A stretch of DNA of 64,000 bases, taken from Paenibacillaceae bacterium. Its GTDB lineage: Bacteria; Bacillota; Bacilli; Paenibacillales; Paenibacillaceae. The stretch is from positions 1 through 64,000 of the forward strand of contig CAAFUF010000058.1 in assembly GCA_900766135.1 (NCBI GenBank). Direction: 5' to 3'. The notes below the pieces were generated by a model. That model saw nothing but the letters and a program-made list of their open reading frames with translations. It searched no databases and was not told the DNA's origin. Positions 40,723-49,012 of the stretch are shown piece by piece (position 1 is the stretch's first letter; each line of letters opens with the position of its first letter). The translations under genes and the position numbers were made by a program.

Positions 40723-41346
40723 GTGGATAAGCAGAAGTTGGTTCGTATCTTTGACAAGCAGGCGAATCAATATGATCGCCGTACGGAAAATCCGGCCCAA
40801 AGCCGGTGGCGTCAGCAACTGCTGAGCCATGCCCGGGGCCATGTTCTGGAGCTCGCTGTCGGGGCGGGGGCGAACTTTCCTTATTATCCGTTAGGCGTGC
40901 AGGTCACGGCGGTCGATTTCAGTCCGGCCATGCTGGAGAAAGCTCAGCGCAGGGCAACACACTTGCATGTGAACGCGGAATTCGTCTGCACGGACATGGA
41001 AGATGCGGATTTTGCCGATCATTCGTTTGATACGGTGGTTTCCACGCTTTCGTTCTGCAGCTATGAGCGGCCGCTGGAGCTGATGAGGAAACTTCGCCGC
41101 TGGTGCAAGCCGGAGGGTGAAATTCTGCTGCTGGAGCATGGGATCAGTTCCCGTCGGCTGGTCGCCGCACTGCAAAAATCGCTGGATCCCCTGTTATACC
41201 GGGCCTATGGCTGTCATCATACGCGGGATATCCGGCAATTGGCCGAACAGGCTGGACTCCACGTCCTCGCGGCAGAAAGCTACTGGTTGGATATGGTCCA
41301 ATGGCTTCGGGCGAGACCCGGAAGTATACAGGAGGCAAGGCCATGA
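40723..41346 (+). CDS. Class I SAM-dependent methyltransferase
   Basis: A 207-aa UbiE-like methyltransferase: FDKQANQYDRRTENPAQSRW, motif I HVLELAVGAGANFPYYP, VTAVDFSPAMLEKAQRRA (motif II acidic residue), and DMEDADFADHSFDTVVSTLS, EGEILLLEHG. The family ranges from lipid/quinone to small-molecule acceptors. GTG 40723 after AAGGGGGG. Its TGA overlaps the ATG of the DUF4269 gene, so these are translationally coupled. Confidence 0.8.
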   Translation: MDKQKLVRIFDKQANQYDRRTENPAQSRWRQQLLSHARGHVLELAVGAGANFPYYPLGVQVTAVDFSPAMLEKAQRRATHLHVNAEFVCTDMEDADFADHSFDTVVSTLSFCSYERPLELMRKLRRWCKPEGEILLLEHGISSRRLVAALQKSLDPLLYRAYGCHHTRDIRQLAEQAGLHVLAAESYWLDMVQWLRARPGSIQEARP

Positions 41347-41921
41347 CCATCGACTTCTTCGACCTCACCTATTTGCACAAAGGCAATGAGCGTCAGCGTC
41401 AGGCTTACGAGGCACTAACGGAGCTGCAGATTGCCGACAGGCTGGCTTCCTATCATCCGGTTTTGGCCGGAACGATTCCGCTGGAGATCGATTTGCCCGA
41501 AAGCGATTTGGACCTTATCTGCGAGGTGTATGATGCCATGCGGTTTGAACAGGAGCTGCAGCTCCATTTCGGGGCATGCCGGGATTACGCCTGCTCCAGC
41601 AAAATCGTCGGCGGCCTCCTGCGTACGGTTGCGAACTTTACGCATCGCGGCTTGGCGTTCGAGGTGTTTGGCCAGCCCAAGCCGGTGACGGCGCAAAACG
41701 CCTATAGGCATATGGTGATAGAGCACCGGATGCTGGAGATGGGAGGGGCCGGAACCCGCGACGCCATCCGTAGGCTAAAGGCAGAGGGGCTGAAGACGGA
41801 ACCGGCTTTCGGCGAGTTTTTTCGGATAGACGGTGACCCCTATGAGGCGCTGCTGGCCATGTACGACTGGGAGGATGCGCGGTTGCGCCAGTTTATTGAA
41901 GAAAGGATCGGAACGGAATGA
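41343..41921 (+). CDS. DUF4269 family protein
   Basis: A 192-aa protein of the DUF4269 family, which looks like a minimal nucleotidyltransferase fold: LAGTIPLEIDLPESDLDLIC carries the D-x-D-like SDLDLIC pair, then FEVFGQPKPVTAQNAYRHMV and GDPYEALLAMYDW. ATG 41343 (GGAGGCAAGGCC upstream) overlaps the methyltransferase stop by 4 nt; its own TGA overlaps the cupin ATG. Role unknown; transfer of a nucleotide to a small molecule is a guess from the fold. Confidence 0.8.
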   Translation: MTIDFFDLTYLHKGNERQRQAYEALTELQIADRLASYHPVLAGTIPLEIDLPESDLDLICEVYDAMRFEQELQLHFGACRDYACSSKIVGGLLRTVANFTHRGLAFEVFGQPKPVTAQNAYRHMVIEHRMLEMGGAGTRDAIRRLKAEGLKTEPAFGEFFRIDGDPYEALLAMYDWEDARLRQFIEERIGTE

Positions 41922-42253
41922 TCAGCAAACAGAACGCGGAGCATTATGTTTGGGGCGGAAATTGCGATGGCTGGCGGTTGGTGGATCGCGAGGAATGCAG
42001 CATCATTCATGAGAAAATGCCCCCGGGTAGCCAGGAAGTCCGGCATTTTCACGAGAAGGCGGAGCAGTTTTTCTTCGTCTTGTCCGGCTGCCTGCATATC
42101 GAACTGGACGGGACCGGGCACGAGCTTCATTCGCATGAAGGGATCGAGATCCCGCCGAATATTCCGCACCAGGCTATGAACCGATCCAACGAAGCGGTGG
42201 AGTTTCTTGTCATATCCCGCCCGAATACGCGGGGGGACCGGGTGTTGGCTTGA
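41918..42253 (+). CDS. Cupin-domain protein
   Basis: A 111-aa single-domain cupin: PPGSQEVRHFHEKAEQFFFVLSG (motif 1, HxHx3-4E form), LHSHEGIEIPPNIPHQAMN (motif 2, second His). Such small cupins bind a metal and act as isomerases, dioxygenases or binding proteins. ATG 41918 overlaps the DUF4269 stop by 4 nt. The stop is directly followed by an alternative ATG of the next gene. Function unassigned. Confidence 0.8.
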   Translation: MISKQNAEHYVWGGNCDGWRLVDREECSIIHEKMPPGSQEVRHFHEKAEQFFFVLSGCLHIELDGTGHELHSHEGIEIPPNIPHQAMNRSNEAVEFLVISRPNTRGDRVLA

Positions 42254-42298
42254 ATGGATGCACCCGGCGTTTTTTATCCAAGGAAGGGGAGAAGGGAA

Positions 42299-43084
42299 AT
42301 GTACGCACATCATGCCGAGTCGATCGAGAAACTAAAGGCCAAGCTGGCGGCCCGGGAGGACATTTTGGCCTTGCTGGTTTCCGGTTCGATCGCCCACGGA
42401 TTCGCGAAACCGTCCTCGGATGTAGACGTGATGATCGTGGTGTCCGAGGAGGATTATGCCCGGCGAGTAAGCACGGGGGAGACGACGTATTGGGAAAAAG
42501 AATCGACGGACTATGAGTCCGGTTACGTGGACGGGAAATATATCTCTTGCGGGTTTATGAAGCAGGTGGCCGAGAAAGGGAGCGAGCCGGCCCGTTTTGC
42601 GTTCGAAGGGGCGATCCTCGTTTATTCGAACATCGCAGGGTTGGAGGAACTGCTGGCGAATATCGTTCGGTATCCGGCAGAACGAAAGCAGGAGAATATC
42701 GCCCGTTTCCTGGCCCAGCTCGAAGCGTGGAAATGGTATTCCGCCGAAGCCTTCAAGCACGACAACCTTTATTTGCTGCGGCATGCCGTCAATAACCTGG
42801 CACTGTTCGGCGGAAGGCTGATTTTGGCGCATAATGAAATGCTGTATCCTTACCACAAATGGTTTCTTGACGTATTGGAAAAAGCGCCGCATCGGCCCGA
42901 AGGCTTCCTGCATTTGATCGAACGAATGCTGCAAGAGCCAACGGCCGAGCATATCGAAGCGTTTTACCAGTCGGTCCGCACGTTCGCCGATTGGGGCGAG
43001 GATGGACGAAGCTGGCCGTCGCGTTTCATGGAGGACAGCGAATTGAACTGGCTGAACGGCTTTACGCCGGTGGGAGATATTTAA
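42299..43084 (+). CDS. Nucleotidyltransferase-domain protein
   Basis: A 261-aa protein: LVSGSIAHGFAKPSSDVDVM then IVV is the GSx(n)DxD core of Pol-beta-type nucleotidyltransferases at about residues 27-49, followed by a helical domain (LAQLEAWKWYSAEAFKHDNL, RHAVNNLALFGGRLILAHN). Homologues include aminoglycoside adenylyltransferases and many uncharacterised enzymes. ATG 42299 has AGGGGAGAAGGG upstream and is preferred over ATG 42254, which touches the cupin stop. Last gene of the coupled run. Confidence 0.8.
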   Translation: MYAHHAESIEKLKAKLAAREDILALLVSGSIAHGFAKPSSDVDVMIVVSEEDYARRVSTGETTYWEKESTDYESGYVDGKYISCGFMKQVAEKGSEPARFAFEGAILVYSNIAGLEELLANIVRYPAERKQENIARFLAQLEAWKWYSAEAFKHDNLYLLRHAVNNLALFGGRLILAHNEMLYPYHKWFLDVLEKAPHRPEGFLHLIERMLQEPTAEHIEAFYQSVRTFADWGEDGRSWPSRFMEDSELNWLNGFTPVGDI

Positions 43085-43100
43085 CGGTACGGCGGCTTGC

Positions 43101-43781
43101 CTATTTTCCCGCCGCGATCTCCTTCAGCCGTTCCTTGACCCGCTCGGTGCAAACGCCGCCATGGTATGTGATCACGGTCTCTACGTCCAAAGCGGCCAGT
43201 TTGCCGACTGACTCGAGAGCTTGACGGTAATCCGGCGTAAACTTCGGATCGGGCGGCAACAGATTGCCACCGTTTGAGACGAGCGCGTCCCCGCTGATCA
43301 ACGTTTTGCTGGAAGCATGATACAAGCTGATATGGTCGGGCGTGTGTCCCGGGGTGTGTACCACTAGCAGCCCCCCGCCAAACGGCAATTCGTCGCCGCC
43401 CCGAAGCGCCGTATCGACCTTCACCGGTTCGGCGGTGATTCCGCTCTTGATCAGCGGAATTTCGCCGGACAGGTAAGGAATCCCAGCCATGTGGGCCAAC
43501 ACTTCCACCTTCCCCGCTTTTGCCCGGATCAGCTCCGGCAAGCTCCCGATATGGTCCCTGTCCTGATGCGTGATGATCACATGCGTCAGCTGTTCCAGGG
43601 ACAATCCCGCTTGTTCCAACGCTTCGCGGATCACGTCCAATTGACCGGGAACCCCGGTGTCGACGAGGATCAGATGTTCTTGATCCCGGATTAGCGCCGC
43701 ATGCACATGCATTTGATTTCCGTTCGGCAAATTCAAGTGAAGCGGCAGCGGCAGAATCCCCGCGACTCGTCTTTGCTCCAT
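43101..43781 (-). CDS. MBL-fold metallo-hydrolase
   Basis: A 226-aa metallo-beta-lactamase-fold enzyme: LIRDQEHLILVDTGVPGQLD, the metal motif THVIITHQDRDHIGSLPEL (H-x-D-x-D-H, a variant with Asp in place of the second His), LLVVHTPGHTPDHISLYH, LISGDALV and VITYHGG. Lactonase, phosphodiesterase or thiol hydrolase activity are all possible. ATG 43781 with AGGAGGAAC upstream is preferred over the longer frame to 43901. Convergent with the nucleotidyltransferase gene and divergent from kdp. Confidence 0.8.
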   Translation of the reverse strand: MEQRRVAGILPLPLHLNLPNGNQMHVHAALIRDQEHLILVDTGVPGQLDVIREALEQAGLSLEQLTHVIITHQDRDHIGSLPELIRAKAGKVEVLAHMAGIPYLSGEIPLIKSGITAEPVKVDTALRGGDELPFGGGLLVVHTPGHTPDHISLYHASSKTLISGDALVSNGGNLLPPDPKFTPDYRQALESVGKLAALDVETVITYHGGVCTERVKERLKEIAAGK

Positions 43782-43991
43782 GTTTGTTCCTCCTCTGCGG
43801 TCATGTTTTGATAAACTCATACCTGCGCCAAATCGTAGCAAAGAATCGCCCGAACGACAAGCTTTAGGCGAACCTTCAAGTAAGGGTCTGCGGAGGAGCA
43901 AATCGTCGAGAAAGGCTTCTTTTATCCCCTGAAAACGCTAAAAATGCCGAAAACAATTTGTTTTTCCTATCTTTTTTGCATTCGGCCTTGC

Positions 43992-44020
43992 TTTACAAAG
44001 ATTTGCCGGAAGCGTAATAT
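43992..44020 (+). promoter_or_regulatory. Sigma-A promoter of the kdp operon
   Basis: TTTACA (43992-43997), 17-nt spacer, TAATAT (44015-44020). Transcription would start at about 44027 and read both riboswitches. Confidence 0.75.
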
Positions 44021-44049
44021 TCGTCTCATGAAATGAATCCAATATAACA

Positions 44050-44230
44050 TTCTGTATCGCTTAATTTCCGATCAGGAAAACGGGGGACCCAAATGACCGG
44101 AGCCGATGTGAGAGTCGGCAGACCGGTCCGGGGTGAATCCCTTGCGGCAGCAGCGTTTGCCGCAAGGGTAGGGCGACTCTCACCGCCCGAATCCGACAGC
44201 TAACCTCGTCAGCGTAAGGAGAGAGGATGA
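44050..44230 (+). ncRNA. c-di-AMP riboswitch 1 (ydaO/yuaA class)
   Basis: The conserved blocks of the class appear in order: ATCGCTTAATTTCCGATCA, ACGGGGGACCCA (44080-44091), GGGGTGAATCCC (44130-44141), GTAGGGCG (44168-44175), CTCTCACCGCCCGAAT, CCGACAGCTAACCTCGTCAG and GGAGAGAGGA. In known examples c-di-AMP binding favours the downstream terminator, so it is an OFF switch. The terminator at 44247-44276 follows. Identification is by sequence pattern; the fold was not computed. Confidence 0.9.
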
Positions 44231-44246
44231 TGGCTTGTGATCCTGC

Positions 44247-44276
44247 AAACCACAGGGAATCCTCTGTGGTTTTATT
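44247..44276 (+). terminator. Riboswitch 1 terminator
   Basis: AAACCACAG (44247-44255) pairs with CTGTGGTTT (44264-44272) followed by TATT. Its loop strand AATCCTCT could pair with the aptamer end GAGAGGAT, the expected antiterminator exchange. Confidence 0.8.
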
Positions 44277-44349
44277 ATGCCCTTTAATGAAAGATACCAG
44301 GTTGCTTACATTAACAAAAGAGTAGAAAATTAACATGACCTACACTGAG

Positions 44350-44510
44350 TCCTTGACTTTCAAGGAACGGGGGACCCATTCGGGCAGGGCGCAGATCGCG
44401 CTTACCGCCCATGGGGCGAATCCTGGCGATGCTTGCGCATCGCGAGGTAGGGCGTCTCTCGCGCCCGAGCCCGGCAGCTAACCTCGTAAGTGCAAACGAG
44501 AGAGGAAACC
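44350..44510 (+). ncRNA. c-di-AMP riboswitch 2 (ydaO/yuaA class)
   Basis: A second aptamer with the same blocks: ACGGGGGACCCAT (44367-44379), GGGGCGAATCCT (44413-44424), GTAGGGCG (44447-44454), CTCTCGCGCCCGAGCCCGG, CAGCTAACCTCGTAAG and AGAGAGG. The stem sequences differ from copy 1 while the conserved core is kept, so this is not a recent duplication. It is followed by its own terminator (44543-44582), just before the first kdp-operon gene. Confidence 0.88.
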
Positions 44511-44542
44511 TTATAGCGCGATTCCCATAGCAGCACTTGCCG

Positions 44543-44582
44543 GAAGCCCGCGAAGATTCCCTCTTCCCAAGGCTTCTTTTTT
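44543..44582 (+). terminator. Riboswitch 2 terminator
   Basis: GAAGCC (44543-44548) pairs with GGCTTC (44571-44576), with inner stem GAAGA/TCTTC, then TTTTTT. It ends 39 nt before the first gene. Confidence 0.75.
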
Positions 44583-44621
44583 GATGCCTAATTCAGGTGA
44601 TTTCAGGAGGAAAGAAAAGAG

Positions 44622-45047
44622 ATGTGCAAGCTCGAATATGCGCTTGTGACGGCCCCTAATGCCTTGGCTGTCGAGTTTATCCGAACGATGAAAATCCGCG
44701 GCATCCCGTTTGCGCTGATGGTCAACAACTCTAAAAGCCGCAAAGAGGCGATGGATCGGGGAATAGAGCATGTCGTTCTGGTGGATACTACAAAGCGCAA
44801 AAATCAAATCGTTCCAGAGATCCCCATCGGGCCTGTGTATATTTTCGAGGAATCGCTGACGTTGACTTGCCGGTATTTGCAATTCTGCCGCCCGTGGACG
44901 AGAAGACCGATCTACATCATCACTCAAAGGATGAACCCCGGCGCGGTCTACAAAGGGCTCGGAGCGGACTACGTGATTTATACCAAAGGGAAAGATGTTT
45001 CGTTTATTTTGCAAAAAGAGAATAAAGGAGGGGCATACGGACAATGA
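44622..45047 (+). CDS. Single-domain RCK/TrkA-N-like protein of the kdp operon
   Basis: A 141-aa cytoplasmic protein with a Rossmann-type layout: ALVTAPNALAVEFIRTMKIRG, FALMVNNSKSRKEAMDRGIE, HVVLVDTT, then RRPIYIITQRMNPGAVYKGL and GADYVIYT. The last block (GADYVI) resembles the end of RCK_N domains that regulate K+ channels, but the GxGxxG nucleotide loop is missing, so the assignment is tentative. ATG 44622 with AGGAGGAAA upstream. First gene after the riboswitches; its stop overlaps the next ATG by 4 nt. A regulatory or assembly role in K+ uptake is inferred from position. Confidence 0.55.
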   Translation: MCKLEYALVTAPNALAVEFIRTMKIRGIPFALMVNNSKSRKEAMDRGIEHVVLVDTTKRKNQIVPEIPIGPVYIFEESLTLTCRYLQFCRPWTRRPIYIITQRMNPGAVYKGLGADYVIYTKGKDVSFILQKENKGGAYGQ

Positions 45048-45151
45048 CGGATATCTATATGTTGGGCATTTTGATTCTCTTGACCTTAATGATGGTCGGC
45101 CTTGTTGCGTGGGCTTCCAAAGCGATTTCGGAAGGTAGTGAGATGCGATGA
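45044..45151 (+). CDS. 35-aa membrane peptide of the kdp operon
   Basis: Encodes MTDIYMLGILILLTLMMVGL then VAWASKAISEGSEMR, a single transmembrane helix with a polar tail. AAAGGAGGGG is just upstream and ATG 45044 overlaps the stop of the preceding gene; its TGA overlaps the ATG of the kdpF-like ORF. It resembles neither KdpF nor any family I know. Too short for standard gene finding, but coupling on both sides and the membrane helix support it. Confidence 0.55.
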   Translation: MTDIYMLGILILLTLMMVGLVAWASKAISEGSEMR

Positions 45152-45228
45152 TGTGGGTGCTGGGCGTTATCCTTGCCGCGATGTTCGTGTTCTTGGGTTA
45201 TGCGCTGCTTTATCCGGAAAAGTTCTAA
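45151..45228 (+). CDS. kdpF: KdpF-like K+-ATPase subunit
   Basis: A 25-aa one-helix peptide, MWVLGVILAAMFVFLGYALL then YPEKF. The GYALL(Y)PEKF end is the signature of KdpF, which stabilises the KdpABC complex in the membrane. It starts at ATG 45151 (or 45148), overlapping the preceding stop, and lies 27 nt before kdpA. Confidence 0.85.
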   Translation: MWVLGVILAAMFVFLGYALLYPEKF

Positions 45229-45254
45229 ACATTTGTCGTTCGGAGGGATAAGAC

Positions 45255-46931
45255 GTGACTATCTATAGTTGGATCGCCATGATCGTGACGCTGGGGCTTG
45301 TCGTTCTCATCGCCAAACCGGCGGGTTTGTATATGGCGAAGGCTTTCGATTATAACAAAACCGGCTTGGACCGGTGGTTTGGACCTGTAGAAAAGGTGAT
45401 TTACAAGATCAGCGGCATACGCCAGGAAAATCAAACCTGGAAACAGTACGCCATGTCCATCGTGCTCAGCAACGCGGTGATGATTTTGATCGTCTATCTG
45501 ATTTTCCGGTTGCAGCATTTCCTGCCGCTGAATCCAAGCGAGGTGCCGAACATGGAGCCGACGCTGGCCTTCAATACGGCGATCAGCTTTATGACGAATA
45601 CGAATTTGCAGCATTATAGCGGGGAAAGCGGCCTGTCCTATCTTTCGCAGATGATCGCGATCGTATTCATGATGTTTACGGCGCCGGCTTCTGCGCTGGC
45701 TGCGGCCATCGCGTTTATTCGCGGGCTGGCCGGTAAGCCGCTAGGCAATTTCTTCGTCGATTTGATCCGTTCGATTACGCGGATTTTACTGCCGGTCGCC
45801 TTGGTATCGGCTTTGATTTTCGTGGCTGCGGGAGTTCCCCAAACCCTCGAGCCGGCCGCAGTGGCCCATACCCTGGAGGGGGCGGAGCAGCATATCGCCC
45901 GGGGACCGGTCGCTTCGTTCCTATCGATCAAGGAGTTGGGGAACAATGGCGGCGGATTTTTCGGCGTCAACTCGGCCCATCCGTTTGAAAACCCGGGCGG
46001 AATCAGCAACCTGCTGCAAATTTTGCTGATGATGCTCATCACCACTTCCCTTCCTTTCACCTATGGGAAAATGGTCGGAAACACCAAACAAGGTCGCGTT
46101 TTGTTCGTGTCGATGCTGATGATGTTTATCGTGATGCTGGGCGTCGCGCTGGCATCGGAAAGCGCCGGCAACCCGGCGTTGAACGCCATGGGCATCCAGC
46201 ATGACCAAGGCAGCATGGAGGGCAAGGAAGTCCGTTTCGGCATGGCCCAGTCCGCGTTATATGCCACCGTTACCACGGCATCTGAAACCGGGGCCGTCAA
46301 CACGATGCATGATACGCTGACGCCGCTCGGAGGGTTGGTGACGATTTCCAACATGATGCTGAATACGGTTTTCGGCGGCGTAGGCGCCGGTTTCCTGAAC
46401 GTTTTATTGTATGCGATGATCGCGGTGTTCTTGTCGGGCCTGATGGTAGGGCGGACGCCGGAGTTTCTCGGCAAGAAGCTGGAGGGCAGAGAGATCAAGC
46501 TGCTCGCCGTAACGCTGCTGATCCATCCGCTGCTGATTTTGGCCCCGACCGCTTTGGCGCTGGCCAGCTATCCGGATACGATCTCTAATCCCGGTTTCCA
46601 TGGCTTGACCCAAGCGATGTACGAATTCACATCGTCGGCGGCCAACAACGGCTCCGGGTTCGAGGGGCTTGGCGACAATACGCCATTCTGGAATATCGCT
46701 ACGGGTATCGTGATGTTCCTTGGCCGTTATTTCTCGATCGTGACGCTGCTTGCGGTGGCGGGATCGATTGCGGCGAAGAAGCCGGTACCGGAAACGGTCG
46801 GCACGTTCAGAACGGATACCAGCCTGTTTGCGGGCGTGTTCGTCGGCACGATTCTGATCGTAGGCGCCTTAACGTTCTTCCCGGCGCTTGTGTTGGGACC
46901 GGTCGCCGAGTATCTCACATTGAAGCCTTAG
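45255..46931 (+). CDS. kdpA: K+-transporting ATPase subunit A (channel-like)
   Basis: A 558-aa, ten-helix subunit that binds and conducts K+. Four pore-loop segments of the SKT superfamily are visible around NTAISFMTNTNLQHYSGE, ELGNNGGGFFGVNSAHPFEN, SETGAVNTMHDTLTPLGG and SSAANNGSGFEGLGDNTPFW. Start GTG 45255 with CGGAGGG upstream. Length is normal. It works with KdpB, KdpC and KdpF as a high-affinity K+ pump. Transcription is under the tandem c-di-AMP riboswitches. Confidence 0.95.
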   Translation: MTIYSWIAMIVTLGLVVLIAKPAGLYMAKAFDYNKTGLDRWFGPVEKVIYKISGIRQENQTWKQYAMSIVLSNAVMILIVYLIFRLQHFLPLNPSEVPNMEPTLAFNTAISFMTNTNLQHYSGESGLSYLSQMIAIVFMMFTAPASALAAAIAFIRGLAGKPLGNFFVDLIRSITRILLPVALVSALIFVAAGVPQTLEPAAVAHTLEGAEQHIARGPVASFLSIKELGNNGGGFFGVNSAHPFENPGGISNLLQILLMMLITTSLPFTYGKMVGNTKQGRVLFVSMLMMFIVMLGVALASESAGNPALNAMGIQHDQGSMEGKEVRFGMAQSALYATVTTASETGAVNTMHDTLTPLGGLVTISNMMLNTVFGGVGAGFLNVLLYAMIAVFLSGLMVGRTPEFLGKKLEGREIKLLAVTLLIHPLLILAPTALALASYPDTISNPGFHGLTQAMYEFTSSAANNGSGFEGLGDNTPFWNIATGIVMFLGRYFSIVTLLAVAGSIAAKKPVPETVGTFRTDTSLFAGVFVGTILIVGALTFFPALVLGPVAEYLTLKP

Positions 46932-46958
46932 CGCGTTGAATAAAGGAGAGGAACTGGC

Positions 46959-48986
46959 ATGAGTAAGAAAAAAACGATGCTTTCCGGAGCGATCGTTCGG
47001 AGCGCGGTGAAACAATCATTTATTAAGCTCGATCCAAGGGTCATGATTCGCAACCCGATCATGTTTGTCGTCGAAATCGGGTTTCTGATCACCACCTTGC
47101 TGATCTTTGTGCCGGACGCTTTCGGAGGCGGCGTATCCCGCGGCTTTAACCTTACGGTTGCGTTGATTCTGCTGATTACGGTCCTGTTCGCGAATTTCGC
47201 GGAGGCGCTGGCGGAGGGCCGCGGCAAAGCGCAAGCGGACTCGCTCAAGAAAACGAAAAAAGAGATTATGGCGAATAAGCTGGTAGGCCAGCAAGCGAAA
47301 CAGGTTCCTTCCACTGAACTGCGTAAAGGTGATATTGTCGTTGTCTCCCAGGGCGAAATGATTCCGGGCGACGGGGAAGTTATCGAGGGGCTGGCTTCCG
47401 TCGACGAATCCGCCATCACCGGCGAATCGGCGCCGGTCATCAAAGAAGCCGGCGGGGATTTCAGCTCCGTGACCGGCGGCACGAAGGTGATTAGCGACCG
47501 GATCAAAGTGAAGATCACCAGCGATCCCGGAGAATCGTTCCTGGACCGGATGATTTCGCTCGTGGAAGGAGCCAAGCGCCAAAAAACGCCAAACGAAATT
47601 GCGCTGAACACCGTCCTGATCAGCTTGACCCTGATCTTCCTGATCGTGGTCGTCACGTTGCCGTTCTTCGGGCAGTACCTGAACGTTCAACTGGAAGTGC
47701 CGATTTTGATCGCCCTGCTGGTCTGTTTGATTCCGACCACGATCGGCGGCTTGCTGTCGGCGATCGGGATCGCGGGCATGGACCGCGTCACGCAGTTTAA
47801 CGTCCTGGCGATGTCAGGGAAAGCGGTCGAGGCTTCCGGCGACATCAACACGATCATTTTGGATAAAACGGGGACCATCACGTTCGGGAACCGGATGGCC
47901 AGCGAATTCGTTCCCGTGGGCGGAGCCGGGTTGGCCGAAGTATCGGCCTGGGCCGCGATCAGCTCGGTCAAGGACGATACCCCGGAAGGGCGTTCGGTGC
48001 TGGAACTGATGAAAAAGCAAGGTCTTGCCTACGACGCGGCTCTGGCCGAAGGCGGGGAATTCATCGAATTCAAGGCGGAAACGCGCATGAGCGGGATCGA
48101 TATGCGCGACGGCCGGAAGGTCCGCAAAGGCGCGGTGGACGCGGTGAAGAAATGGGTTCTCGCTCAAGGCGGCCAAGTTCCGGCGGACCTTGATCCGAAC
48201 AGCGACGCTATCGCCACGGCCGGCGGCACGCCGCTCGCGGTGGCGGTGGACGACAAGATCTTTGGATTGATCTATTTGAAGGATACCGTAAAACCCGGCA
48301 TGCGGGAACGGTTCGACCAAATGCGGCAAATGGGGATCAAGACGATCATGTGTACAGGCGACAACCCGCTGACGGCCGCAACGATCGCCCGCGAAGCCGG
48401 CGTGGATGATTTTATCGCGGAAAGCAAACCCGAAGACAAAATCGCGGTCATCCGCAAAGAACAAGCGGAGGGCAAGCTGGTCGCGATGACGGGCGACGGC
48501 ACGAACGACGCCCCTGCGTTGGCGCAGGCGGACGTAGGGATCGCGATGAACAGCGGCACCGTGGCCGCGAAGGAAGCCGCCAACATGGTCGATCTGGACT
48601 CCGATCCGTCCAAAATCATCGAGGTCGTCTCGATCGGCAAGCAGCTTTTGATGACCCGCGGGGCGTTGACCACCTTCAGCATCGCCAACGATATTGCCAA
48701 ATATTTCGCGATTATCCCGGCGATGTTCATGCTGGCGATTCCCGAGATGAAAGCCATCAACATCATGGGGCTGGGTTCCCCCGACTCGGCGATCATTTCG
48801 GCGCTGATCTTCAACGCGATCATCATTCCGCTTCTGATTCCGCTCGCGATGAAGGGCGTTGCTTATAAACCGATGAGCTCCTCCAAACTGCTGGCCCGCA
48901 ACCTGCTGGTGTACGGACTGGGCGGCGTGATCGTGCCGTTTGCCGGCATCAAAATCATCGATCTGTTGGTCCACTTGTGGATTTGA
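46959..48986 (+). CDS. kdpB: K+-transporting P-type ATPase subunit B
   Basis: A 675-aa P-type ATPase that powers K+ uptake: actuator motif SAITGESAPV, phosphorylated D302 in ILDKTGTITFGNR, nucleotide domain FKAETRMSGIDMRDGR, hinge MTGDGTNDAPALAQADVGIA, and C-terminal helices. The serine of TGES-x-x-V, target of inhibitory phosphorylation in E. coli KdpB, is in a conserved context. ATG 46959 with AGGAGAGG. Full length. Confidence 0.95.
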   Translation: MSKKKTMLSGAIVRSAVKQSFIKLDPRVMIRNPIMFVVEIGFLITTLLIFVPDAFGGGVSRGFNLTVALILLITVLFANFAEALAEGRGKAQADSLKKTKKEIMANKLVGQQAKQVPSTELRKGDIVVVSQGEMIPGDGEVIEGLASVDESAITGESAPVIKEAGGDFSSVTGGTKVISDRIKVKITSDPGESFLDRMISLVEGAKRQKTPNEIALNTVLISLTLIFLIVVVTLPFFGQYLNVQLEVPILIALLVCLIPTTIGGLLSAIGIAGMDRVTQFNVLAMSGKAVEASGDINTIILDKTGTITFGNRMASEFVPVGGAGLAEVSAWAAISSVKDDTPEGRSVLELMKKQGLAYDAALAEGGEFIEFKAETRMSGIDMRDGRKVRKGAVDAVKKWVLAQGGQVPADLDPNSDAIATAGGTPLAVAVDDKIFGLIYLKDTVKPGMRERFDQMRQMGIKTIMCTGDNPLTAATIAREAGVDDFIAESKPEDKIAVIRKEQAEGKLVAMTGDGTNDAPALAQADVGIAMNSGTVAAKEAANMVDLDSDPSKIIEVVSIGKQLLMTRGALTTFSIANDIAKYFAIIPAMFMLAIPEMKAINIMGLGSPDSAIISALIFNAIIIPLLIPLAMKGVAYKPMSSSKLLARNLLVYGLGGVIVPFAGIKIIDLLVHLWI

Positions 48987-49012
48987 TTACTTTCGGAAGG
49001 ATGGAATGAGCG

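Noticed and set aside
43782..43991. T-box or other leader before the kdp promoter
   Set aside because: No specifier-loop or T-box sequence; the only clear RNA elements are the two ydaO-type aptamers downstream.
47814..48974. 386-codon minus-strand frame opposite kdpB
   Set aside because: Shadow frame; Asp/Arg/His-rich composition without motifs, fully covered by the well-supported kdpB.
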